Assembly (NCBI GenBank): GCA_023391285.1
Contig: JAEWBF010000090.1
Coordinates: 1 to 12,560, forward strand
Direction of reading: 5' to 3'
DNA from: Verrucomicrobiota bacterium
Lineage (GTDB): Bacteria > Verrucomicrobiota > Verrucomicrobiia > Opitutales > Opitutaceae
DNA: 12,560 nucleotides
Part shown: positions 7,269-12,560 of the stretch, piece after piece
Position numbering within the stretch: position 1 is the stretch's first letter
Layout: each line of letters opens with the position of its first letter
Notes under the pieces: generated by a model
Seen by the model: the letters and a program-made list of their open reading frames with translations, nothing else
Databases searched by the model: none
What the model was told of the DNA's origin: nothing
Translations under genes and position numbers: made by a program

Positions 7269-7871
7269 GTGAAACAAAGCATCGTCACCCTCGACATGGA
7301 GGGCGTCCTCACCCCCGAAATCTGGATCGCCGTCGCCGAACGCACCGGCATCCCCGAGCTCCGCCGCACCACGCGTGACGAACCCGACTACGACAAGCTG
7401 ATGCGCTACCGCATCGATATCCTCGATCGGCACGGCATCACCCTCTCCAAGATCCAGGAGGTCATCGGCACCCTGTCGCCCCTTCCCGGCGCAGTCGATT
7501 TCCTCAACGCCCTCCGCGGTCGCGTTCAATTCATCATCCTTTCCGACACCTTCGAGCAGTTCGCCATTCCGCTTATCCGCCAGCTCAATTGGCCCACGCT
7601 TTTCTGCCACCGCTTGGTCGTGGAAAACGATCGCATCACCGGCTACCAACTCCGCCTCGCCGACCAGAAACGTCACGCCGTCGAAGCTTTTCAACGCCTC
7701 AACTACAACGTCATCGCTGCCGGCGATTCCTTCAACGATACCGCGATGCTCTGCCAGGCCGACACCGGCATCCTGATCCATGCCCCCGAAAACGTGATCG
7801 CCCAATTCCCGCAGCTCCCCTCCGTCCACAGCCACGAAGAGCTCCTGAAGCTCATCTCCGCCAAGCTGTAG
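7269..7871 (+). CDS. thrH: ThrH-like HAD phosphatase (phosphoserine phosphatase / homoserine phosphotransferase)
   Basis: A cytoplasmic HAD-superfamily enzyme of about 200 residues. From memory it closely follows Pseudomonas ThrH, which dephosphorylates phosphoserine and can pass the phosphate to homoserine, touching serine and threonine synthesis. Motif I is DMEGVLTPEIWIA (nucleophile Asp9, with Glu11 where most HADs have a second Asp, a ThrH trait). Motif II is ILSDTF (Ser92), the motif III lysine is Lys134 in DQKR, and motif IV is AGDSFNDTAML (Asp153, Asp157). HAPENVI near the end is also ThrH-like. GTG at 7269 is preferred since it places motif I at the usual distance; a TTG at 7230 would add 13 residues. 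There is no Shine-Dalgarno. It follows the regulator by 109 bases across a palindrome, so it is probably a separate unit. No other serine or threonine genes are nearby. Confidence 0.9.
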   Translation: MKQSIVTLDMEGVLTPEIWIAVAERTGIPELRRTTRDEPDYDKLMRYRIDILDRHGITLSKIQEVIGTLSPLPGAVDFLNALRGRVQFIILSDTFEQFAIPLIRQLNWPTLFCHRLVVENDRITGYQLRLADQKRHAVEAFQRLNYNVIAAGDSFNDTAMLCQADTGILIHAPENVIAQFPQLPSVHSHEELLKLISAKL

Positions 7872-7905
7872 CCCGCCAGCTCGCTCTACGCCGCAACTCG
7901 CCATT

Positions 7906-7931
7906 GTAGGGCGGGGTCTCCCGACCCCGCC
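7906..7931. repeat. GTAG-headed GC palindrome
   Basis: GTAG leads into a 9-bp perfect stem GGCGGGGTC / GACCCCGCC (7910-7918, 7923-7931) with a TCCC loop, 34 bases past the thrH stop. There is no T tract. Stem and loop are nearly the same as in the hpf terminator at 12507-12530 (GGGCGGGTC, loop TTCC), the best evidence that these are copies of one repeat. Confidence 0.75.
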
Positions 7932-7995
7932 GTCAACACGCCGCGCCTTCCGGCACCTTCCCGAGGTCGCCCCCAAGCCCCCCCCAACCGAAGCT

Positions 7996-8063
7996 CCCCT
8001 CTAGAGAGGGGCGGCGCAAAGCGCCGGGGTGTGTCTCCGGGTGTGTCGCCGGAGTGTGTCACC
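7996..8063. repeat. Palindromes plus three tandem 12-mers at the gltX 3' end
   Basis: CCCCTCT AG AGAGGGG (7996-8011) is followed at once by GGCGC AAA GCGCC (8013-8025). Three tandem units come next: GGGTGTGTCTCC (8027-8038), GGGTGTGTCGCC (8039-8050) and GGAGTGTGTCACC (8051-8063, one base longer). The gltX stop codon (8059-8061 on the minus strand) lies inside the third unit. No T tract follows on either strand. Confidence 0.65.
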
Positions 8064-9447
8064 CCGCCAACAACTTCCCGAACCTCGCGATCACCCGCTC
8101 CTTCCCCATCACTCGCATCATCCCCGTAATACTCGGCCCCACATTCGTCCCCGACAACGCCAGCCGCGCCACCGGCTGATAATCGCCAAACCCAAATCCC
8201 TTCTCCGCCGCGAGCCGTTTGATCCCGTCCTCGATCGACACCTCACTCGCAAAATCGATCTGCCCGCTCTTCACCGCATCCGCGAGTTCCCGCAGCCGCG
8301 CCTTCGGATCGCCCTTCGTCATCACCTTGTCGCGCACTTTCGCATCCACCGCGAAATCCTCCGTGAAGAAATAAGCCGTATACGCCGGCAATTCTTCCAC
8401 GCCTTTCACCTTCGGCTGCGCCAGGACCATCACCTCGCGAAAGTAATCCGCCTCGGCCGCGAGCGCCGCGCTCACATTCCCCGCCGCCGCATGCGCGACG
8501 AAATACTCCCGCGCTTTCGCCACAAACGTCTCCGCCGGCAACTCCAGCAGATACGCCATGTTCATGTGCGCGAGTTTCTTGTCGTCGAAACGCGCATTGC
8601 TCTGATTCACGCCCGGCAAATCGAACAACCGCACGATCTCCTCGATCGGCATCTTCTCCCGGTCGTCGCCCGGATTCCATCCGAGCAAACTCAGGAAATT
8701 CACCAGCGCTTCCGGCAGATATCCACGCCGCTGATACTCTTCGATCAACGCTCCCTGGTCGCGCTTCGACATCTTGCCCGGACCATTCTGCTTCAAAATC
8801 AGCGGGATGTGCGCGAACTGCGGCACCGGCGCACCCAGCGCCTTGAACAACTCCACGTGCTTGCTCGTGTTCGACAGGTGATCCTCGCCGCGAATCACAT
8901 GCGTGATGTTCATCGCGATGTCGTCCACGACGTTCACAAAGTGAAACACCGGATTCCCATCCGACCGGAAGATCACGAAATCCTCGTCCTCCACCCGTTC
9001 CACGCGCCCGCGTATCCGATCTTCAATCACCGTCGGCGCCACTTTCACCTTCGTCACCGTTTTCTTCCGGTGATCGTCGAACACCTCATGGCGCTCGCCC
9101 AGCAGCTTGAACCAGATCGCGCCGTCCTTCTCATACGTCCGCCCCGCGTCGCGCAGCTTCTGCAGATACTCCGCATAGACATGCGCCCGCTCGCTCTGCC
9201 GGTAGGGCCCAAACTCGCCGCCCACTTGCGGGCCTTCGTCCCAATTCATTCCGAGCCAGGTCAGCGAATCGTAGATCACGTTGAGGAACTGCTCGCTGTT
9301 CCGCTCCTTGTCCGTGTCCTCGATCCGCAGGATAAACGTCCCGCCCGTGTGCCGCGCATAAAGCCAGTTGAACAGCGCCGTGCGCGCACTGCCGATGTGG
9401 AAGAACCCCGTGGGACTGGGAGCAAAACGAACGCGAACAGAAGACAT
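8059..9447 (-). CDS. gltX: Glutamyl-tRNA synthetase (class I)
   Basis: A 462-residue cytoplasmic enzyme that charges tRNA-Glu, and in many bacteria lacking GlnRS also tRNA-Gln. The Rossmann fold opens with VRVRFAPSPTGFFHIGSARTA, in which HIGS (17-20) is the HIGH signature. LRIEDTDKERN (40-50), EGPQ and GPYRQSER are GluRS-typical. HVIRGEDHLSNT (183-194) and the KMSKR loop (225-229, in GPGKMSKRDQG) complete the catalytic site. The C-terminal half is the helical anticodon-binding cage. Length is slightly under the common 470-490. The ATG at 9447 gives a standard N terminus. Its upstream space, shared with the divergent M14 gene, is almost filled by a large inverted repeat, so the promoter must overlap or lie inside that repeat. 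The stop codon falls in a tandem repeat unit. Confidence 0.97.
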   Translation of the reverse strand: MSSVRVRFAPSPTGFFHIGSARTALFNWLYARHTGGTFILRIEDTDKERNSEQFLNVIYDSLTWLGMNWDEGPQVGGEFGPYRQSERAHVYAEYLQKLRDAGRTYEKDGAIWFKLLGERHEVFDDHRKKTVTKVKVAPTVIEDRIRGRVERVEDEDFVIFRSDGNPVFHFVNVVDDIAMNITHVIRGEDHLSNTSKHVELFKALGAPVPQFAHIPLILKQNGPGKMSKRDQGALIEEYQRRGYLPEALVNFLSLLGWNPGDDREKMPIEEIVRLFDLPGVNQSNARFDDKKLAHMNMAYLLELPAETFVAKAREYFVAHAAAGNVSAALAAEADYFREVMVLAQPKVKGVEELPAYTAYFFTEDFAVDAKVRDKVMTKGDPKARLRELADAVKSGQIDFASEVSIEDGIKRLAAEKGFGFGDYQPVARLALSGTNVGPSITGMMRVMGKERVIARFGKLLAG

Positions 9448-9456
9448 TCGCCCAAA

Positions 9457-9542
9457 AAACCACGAAACACACGAAACACACGAAAGTTTTTACTCGTCCC
9501 GTTCAGCCGAGCTTTTCGTGTGTTTCGTGTGTTTCGTGGTTT
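9457..9542. repeat. 29-bp perfect inverted repeat built from CACGAAACA 9-mers
   Basis: The left arm (9457-9485) contains CACGAAACA at 9461-9469 and 9470-9478, then CACGAAAG at 9479-9486. The right arm (9514-9542) is its exact reverse complement over 29 bases. The spacer is 28 bases. The element occupies 86 of the 107 bases between the gltX and M14 start codons, leaving 9 and 12 bases at the ends. It is neither an intrinsic terminator nor a transposon with a gene. Similar CACGAAA-type repeats occur widely between genes of environmental bacteria as far as I recall. Confidence 0.85.
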
Positions 9543-9554
9543 CTATTCCGATTT

Positions 9555-10337
9555 GTGAATCCTAGCGCCGACCTTCCAGCGTTCAACCCCTCCGACCTCG
9601 TCGCCCGTTTCGAACACGCCGCGCGCGCCGCCAAATTCCGCGTCGAACCCTTCGGCTCCATCGCCGGCGTTCCTCTCCTCGCCCTCACCAAACGCACCCC
9701 CGGTCCCCGCCCCCGCCTCTATTTCTCCGCCGGCATTCACGGCGACGAACCCGCCGGCCCGCTCGCGCTGCTCGACATGCTCGAATCCGGCATCTTCGAC
9801 ACCCGTGCCAATTGGTTTCTCTGCCCGCTCCTCAACCCCACCGGTTTTCTCCGCGGCACCCGTGAAAACGCCGACGGCCTCGATCTCAACCGCGACTACA
9901 AACACCTCGCCTCCTCCGAGATCCGCGCCCACGTCCGCTGGCTCCAACACCAGCCTAATTTCGATTTCACGATCTGCCTTCACGAAGACTGGGAGTCCAA
10001 AGGCTTCTATCTTTACGAGCTCAACCCCACCGACCGCCCCAGCCACGTCGACGCCATGCTCGCCGCCGTCGAGAAATGCTGCCCGATCGAAACCGCCGCG
10101 ATCATCGATGGCCGGGAATCCGTCGCGCGCGGCCTGATTCGCCCCACCTCCGACCCGCTTCAACGCGACCAATGGCCCGAAGCCATCTACCTCCTCGCTC
10201 ACCACACGCCGCTCACCTACACGCTCGAATCTCCCTCCGCCCTCGACCTCCCCACCCGCACCCGCGCCCTCCGCGCCGCCGTCGAAGCCACGATCCATCA
10301 TCAACCACAAAGACACAGAGCCACAGAGAAACCCTAA
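9555..10337 (+). CDS. Small M14-family zinc carboxypeptidase (MpaA-like)
   Basis: A 260-residue zinc peptidase of the M14 (carboxypeptidase / succinylglutamate desuccinylase-like) superfamily without a signal peptide, so probably cytoplasmic. AGIHGDEPAGPLALL supplies zinc ligands His62 and Glu65. CPLLNPTGFLRGTREN and LDLNRDY (110-115, Asn112-Arg113) are the substrate-carboxylate binding features. CLHEDWES gives the third ligand, His143, and TYTLESPS the catalytic Glu225. Size and motif order recall E. coli murein tripeptide amidase MpaA, suggesting a role with short cell-wall peptides, but the substrate is not established. The start is GTG at 9555, only 12 bases after the inverted repeat. The final 11 residues (QPQRHRATEKP) are encoded by the left arm and loop of a second repeat, and the TAA lies in its loop, so the natural C terminus has been replaced or extended. 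Confidence 0.85.
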   Translation: MNPSADLPAFNPSDLVARFEHAARAAKFRVEPFGSIAGVPLLALTKRTPGPRPRLYFSAGIHGDEPAGPLALLDMLESGIFDTRANWFLCPLLNPTGFLRGTRENADGLDLNRDYKHLASSEIRAHVRWLQHQPNFDFTICLHEDWESKGFYLYELNPTDRPSHVDAMLAAVEKCCPIETAAIIDGRESVARGLIRPTSDPLQRDQWPEAIYLLAHHTPLTYTLESPSALDLPTRTRALRAAVEATIHHQPQRHRATEKP

Positions 10338-10374
10338 TTTCCGTCCTTCTCCGTGCCTCCGCGCCTTTGTGGTT
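10303..10374. repeat. 28-bp imperfect inverted repeat with CACAGAG-type units
   Basis: The left arm 10303-10330 reads as 8-mer units CACAAAGA, CACAGAGC, CACAGAGA. The right arm 10347-10374 is its reverse complement except at five positions. Four of these give A opposite C on the + strand and therefore G opposite U on the - strand; one is a true mismatch. The spacer is 16 bases and contains the M14 TAA. The outermost right-arm base is the last base of the RluA gene's TGA stop. The element thus sits exactly between two convergent genes and touches both stops. No T tract follows either arm. Confidence 0.8.
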
Positions 10375-11213
10375 CAATTCGGCCGGGTTTTCTCCCCCCA
10401 AAACCGCCGCATATCCTCCGCCAGCGGCGCCACGAACACCCGCTCCACCCCCGCCGCGCGCAAATCGATCTCCGCGCAATGCAACGCCTGACGCGGTAGC
10501 AGCAACTTCTCCGCCATCGCCGGCGTCCAACCGCCATCGATGAACTCCAGATACAACCGATCATCCGGCCCGTAGATTTTGTCTCCGACAATCGGATACC
10601 GCAGCCACTGCGCGTGCGCCCGGATCTGATGCTTCCGCCCCGTTTCCGTCACCACGCGCACCAGCGAAAACACCTCCCCGCCCCCTTCACCCCCTCGCTT
10701 CGCTCCCCCCGCCACCGCCTCCGGCGCAAAATGCGTCACCGCCCGCTGCCCGCCTTCCTCCACCACCGCCGACTTCACGAACACCGGACTGTTCACGTCA
10801 TCTCCCAGCGCGCGATCCACCGTCACCGCCTCCTTCAACTCGCCCCACACGATCGCTCGATAAACCTTCCCGACTTTCCGCTCCTGCATCGCCACCTGTA
10901 ACCTGCTGGCCATCTTCGCATCTTTCGCAATCACCACCACGCCGCTCGTCTCCCGATCCAATCGAAAAACGAGATGCACCGTCTCCAGCCGCGTATATTC
11001 CCGCGCCGCCCCGACCAAACTCGACCACGGCCCCGCCTTCGAGGGATGACACACCACGTCGCCCGGCTTCCCGATCACCAGCAGCCGCTCGTCCTCGAAA
11101 AGGATCCACGACTTCAACTCCTCCTCCGCAATCAACCTTGCCGGTCCCTGCGACACCCGCCTCGGCCACGCACACGCCCGCCGCGAAAACCCGTCGAATT
11201 CCTCCTTGTTCAT
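10374..11213 (-). CDS. RluA-family pseudouridine synthase
   Basis: A 279-residue enzyme that isomerises uridine to pseudouridine in rRNA or tRNA. The catalytic motif is HLVFRLDRETSGVVVIAKD with Asp86 in RLDRETSG (84-91). Preceding it is ILFEDERLLVIGKPGDVVCHPS, the usual RluA opening; following it are KVYRAIVWG and TGRKHQIRAHAQWLRYPIVGD (191-211). There is no N-terminal S4 domain, so it is of the S4-less type like RluA/TruC/YqcB; the exact target base is undetermined. The ATG at 11213 was chosen because it overlaps the SDR stop as ATGA, the normal coupling arrangement; an upstream start would run 60 bases into the SDR frame. Residues 168-181 (GGAKRGGEGGGE) are a low-complexity Gly-rich insertion between conserved strands. 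The stop codon abuts the convergent-gene repeat. Confidence 0.92.
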   Translation of the reverse strand: MNKEEFDGFSRRACAWPRRVSQGPARLIAEEELKSWILFEDERLLVIGKPGDVVCHPSKAGPWSSLVGAAREYTRLETVHLVFRLDRETSGVVVIAKDAKMASRLQVAMQERKVGKVYRAIVWGELKEAVTVDRALGDDVNSPVFVKSAVVEEGGQRAVTHFAPEAVAGGAKRGGEGGGEVFSLVRVVTETGRKHQIRAHAQWLRYPIVGDKIYGPDDRLYLEFIDGGWTPAMAEKLLLPRQALHCAEIDLRAAGVERVFVAPLAEDMRRFWGEKTRPN

Positions 11214-12037
11214 CGGCTCGGATTCTCCACCCGCGACATCCGATACCGCCCCACCACCTTCTCCGCCGCCCAAGTCGCGAGCCGCTTCGGCGCCATCCCA
11301 CCCACCATCGCCGAAAGCTTATTCTTCCACCCGGTCACCACCAAGCTCTTCCCCTGCCCCATCGCGCGCAGCGATTCCTCCACCACCACCTCCGCGGGCA
11401 TGCTCAACCCGTCCGCCACGCTCCCTTTCTTCAACCCCGCCCGCCGGAAAAACTCCGTCTTCGTCGGCCCCGGACACACCGCCATCGCCCGCACCCCGCT
11501 TCCTTTCAACTCCGCATCCAGCGCCAGCGTCCAATGCAGCACAAACGCCTTCGACGCCCCATACGACGCCATATACGGCGTCGGCTGAAACGCCGCCGTC
11601 GACGCCACATTCATTACAACCCCGCCCCGCCGTTTGATCTCCGGCAGCAACCGTCCCGTCAGTTCCACGAGCGCCCGGATGTTAACATCTAATAGTTCGA
11701 GTTGATGGCTTAAGTTGGGCTCAGGAAATGAGCCATATGCGCCGAAACCACTGTTGTTGATGAGCAGCACCCGCCCCGCTGGCACATCGCGACTTAGCCA
11801 CTCCCGCACGGCCTCCGCCCCGTGTTTCACGGCCTTCCTGTCGCTTAAATCGCAGATCACATGGCGTAGCTTAAGCTGCGCTAGATTTATGGCCGGAGTT
11901 GTCCGAGACAGGTTGCAAAACACGAGCTGCGGCCGCAGTGTCCCGCACCGTTCGATGAACGATTTTCCAATACCGGAAGATCCGCCCGTCACAACGACGG
12001 CCGAGAAAGTTTGGAGCGCTTCGCGTGGCGAGGACAC
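11210..12037 (-). CDS. Short-chain dehydrogenase/reductase (SDR)
   Basis: A 275-residue classical SDR, an NAD(P)-dependent oxidoreductase of unknown substrate. TGGSSGIG (17-24) binds the cofactor. CDLSD (62-66) follows strand 3, and NNSG (94-97) replaces the common NNAG. The catalytic set is Asn119, Ser146 (NVAS), Tyr159 and Lys163 in YGASK. CPGPTKTEF (188-196) is the standard segment after the active site. The C-terminal residues extend past the core into a basic tail. It starts with GTG at 12037, 73 bases from the divergent hpf ATG, and ends overlapping the RluA start as ATGA, so the two form a coupled pair. Codons for roughly the first 125 residues include TTA, CTA and TTAAGC, unlike the G-ending style of the rest of the gene, suggesting a mosaic origin. 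Confidence 0.92.
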   Translation of the reverse strand: MSSPREALQTFSAVVVTGGSSGIGKSFIERCGTLRPQLVFCNLSRTTPAINLAQLKLRHVICDLSDRKAVKHGAEAVREWLSRDVPAGRVLLINNSGFGAYGSFPEPNLSHQLELLDVNIRALVELTGRLLPEIKRRGGVVMNVASTAAFQPTPYMASYGASKAFVLHWTLALDAELKGSGVRAMAVCPGPTKTEFFRRAGLKKGSVADGLSMPAEVVVEESLRAMGQGKSLVVTGWKNKLSAMVGGMAPKRLATWAAEKVVGRYRMSRVENPSR

Positions 12038-12062
12038 AGACTTCGAACAGGTGGAATTTCAG

Positions 12063-12093
12063 CCAGAGCCCTCGCTCTGGTTTTCTGAAAACC
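12063..12093 (+). promoter_or_regulatory. Overlapping alternative hairpins in the hpf leader
   Basis: CCAGAGC / GCTCTGG (12063-12069, 12074-12080) forms a 7-bp stem followed by TTTT, which is terminator-like. A second stem GGTTTT / AAAACC (12079-12084, 12088-12093) shares GG with the first, so both cannot fully form together. They lie 17-48 bases before the hpf ATG. This could be an attenuator, an RNA-stability element or chance. The first stem could also act as a weak terminator. Confidence 0.4.
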
Positions 12094-12110
12094 AAAACAA
12101 ACGGAGTATC

Positions 12111-12482
12111 ATGAACAGACAAAACAACCACGAACTCATCGTCTCAGGCATTCATCTCGAGCTCACTCCTTCCCTTAAAACGTTCGTGCGCGAGAAATCC
12201 GAGCGACTGTTTCGTCACGAGGATCGGATCATCCGTATCCGCGTGGAGTTGGAATGCGACCGCAACGCCGCCGTCGCCAACCGGTTCACGGCCAAAGGCC
12301 ACATCGAGATCCACGGCCCCGACATGAACGCCACCGTTCAAGCCGACGAGTGCCACAAAGCCATCTCTCTTCTCATCGACAAACTCGACCGCATGCTCGG
12401 CAAACGCCACCACCTCCGGAAAACTCGCCGCCACCAAATCGACACCCAGGTCGAACACCCCGCCCTCCTCAAAGCGGTCTAA
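12111..12482 (+). CDS. hpf: Ribosome hibernation-promoting factor, short form (HPF/RaiA family)
   Basis: A 123-residue protein that would bind the 30S subunit near the decoding site and inactivate ribosomes in stationary phase or starvation. The pattern ELIVSGIHLELTPSLKTFVREKSERLFRH, then IIRIRVELEC, FTAKGHIEIHGPDMNATVQADECHKAISLLIDKLDRML, is the beta-alpha-beta-beta-beta-alpha fold of this family. A basic tail (KRHHLRKTRRHQ, 98-109) is typical of rRNA binding. The long-form C-terminal dimerisation domain is absent, so it belongs with E. coli HPF/YfiA rather than long HPF. The ATG at 12111 has a GGAG four bases upstream, one of the few clear ribosome binding sites here. The longer open frame upstream overlaps the divergent SDR gene and is not used. 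A terminator follows 24 bases after the stop. Confidence 0.93.
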   Translation: MNRQNNHELIVSGIHLELTPSLKTFVREKSERLFRHEDRIIRIRVELECDRNAAVANRFTAKGHIEIHGPDMNATVQADECHKAISLLIDKLDRMLGKRHHLRKTRRHQIDTQVEHPALLKAV

Positions 12483-12506
12483 ACTCCTCCGCTTCCTCTA
12501 GTCCGC

Positions 12507-12534
12507 AGGGCGGGTCTTCCGACCCGCCCTTTTT
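12507..12534 (+). terminator. Rho-independent terminator of hpf, repeat-type
   Basis: A perfect 10-bp stem AGGGCGGGTC / GACCCGCCCT (12507-12516, 12521-12530) with a TTCC loop runs into a T tract ending at 12534. It is correctly placed for hpf. Its stem and loop nearly match the palindrome at 7910-7931, so it is a repeat-family copy serving as a terminator. Confidence 0.88.
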
Positions 12535-12551
12535 CATGCCCCTCAGCGTAA

Positions 12552-12560
12552 TGTAGGGCG
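12552..12560. repeat. Truncated GTAG-headed palindrome at window edge
   Basis: The last nine bases, TGTAGGGCG, match the head of the palindrome at 7905-7913 exactly. The window ends before the stem could be confirmed. Confidence 0.4.

Noticed and set aside
6693..7976. 427-residue - strand open frame across the regulator and thrH
   Set aside because: It crosses two well-supported genes and repeats, and its terminal half is almost all Arg and Gly; not a plausible protein.
9457..9542. Rho-independent terminator in the gltX/M14 gap
   Set aside because: The element lies between divergent starts, not gene ends, and lacks a T tract directly after the stem on either strand.
9446..9554. CRISPR-like array in the gltX/M14 gap
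   Set aside because: The repeat units are 9 bases with no unique spacers and form one inverted repeat; no cas genes are present.
8029..9558. 509-residue + strand open frame opposite gltX
   Set aside because: Its Arg/His/Leu-rich composition is the mirror of gltX codon usage; gltX has all catalytic motifs and this frame has none.
12111..12482. Long-form HPF or sigma-54 modulation context
   Set aside because: The protein stops after the RaiA domain and basic tail; no rpoN, ptsN or hprK gene is adjacent in the window.
1..12560. tRNA, rRNA, riboswitch, phage or defence genes
   Set aside because: Reading the gaps I saw no cloverleaf or T-box style leader in front of asnS or gltX, no integrase and no recognisable defence protein; a covariance-model scan could not be run.

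Overview
The window looks like ordinary chromosome from a GC-rich Gram-negative bacterium, most likely Verrucomicrobiota of the Opitutaceae type. The clues are a TonB-dependent receptor with the VQLSPFTVS box that I associate with this group, few Shine-Dalgarno sequences, and intergenic spaces filled with hairpin repeats. The placement comes from style and protein resemblance, not from a search. Plus-strand genes favour C-ending codons and minus-strand genes favour G-ending codons, so the + strand is C-rich whichever way the genes point. This is a strand-wide GC skew, and it also creates many long false antisense frames.

Layout. (1) 1-198 holds GC hairpins and a terminator from a gene to the left. 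(2) 199-2517 (+) is a TonB-dependent outer-membrane receptor ending in a strong terminator. (3) 2633-4453 (-) holds a small secreted BamE-like protein followed by asparaginyl-tRNA synthetase (asnS), convergent with the receptor. (4) 4641-7159 (+) is a translationally coupled two-component pair: a seven-helix LytS-like histidine kinase and a LytTR response regulator. (5) 7269-7871 (+) is a ThrH-like HAD enzyme. (6) 8059-9447 (-) is glutamyl-tRNA synthetase (gltX). (7) 9555-10337 (+) is a small M14 zinc peptidase with a large hairpin repeat on each side. (8) 10374-12037 (-) is an SDR oxidoreductase overlapping an RluA-type pseudouridine synthase by ATGA. (9) 12111-12482 (+) is a short hibernation-promoting factor with a hairpin leader and a terminator. 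No gap between genes exceeds 300 bases.

How the genes relate. Only three couplings are visible: kinase with regulator (ATGA overlap), SDR with RluA (ATGA overlap), and possibly the small secreted protein with asnS (same strand, 37-base gap). Two tRNA synthetases, a pseudouridine synthase and HPF give the region a loose translation theme, but they are not one operon.

I found no phage, CRISPR array, toxin-antitoxin, defence or biosynthetic cluster. The unusual content is between the genes: short GC palindromes often headed GTAG (one supplies the regulator's stop codon), a 29-bp perfect inverted repeat built from 9-base tandem units that fills the gltX/M14 divergent gap, and an 8-base-unit counterpart that carries the M14 stop codon in its loop. 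Other items worth checking are a 14-bp direct repeat upstream of the two-component operon, a change of codon style inside the SDR gene, and overlapping alternative hairpins in the hpf leader.
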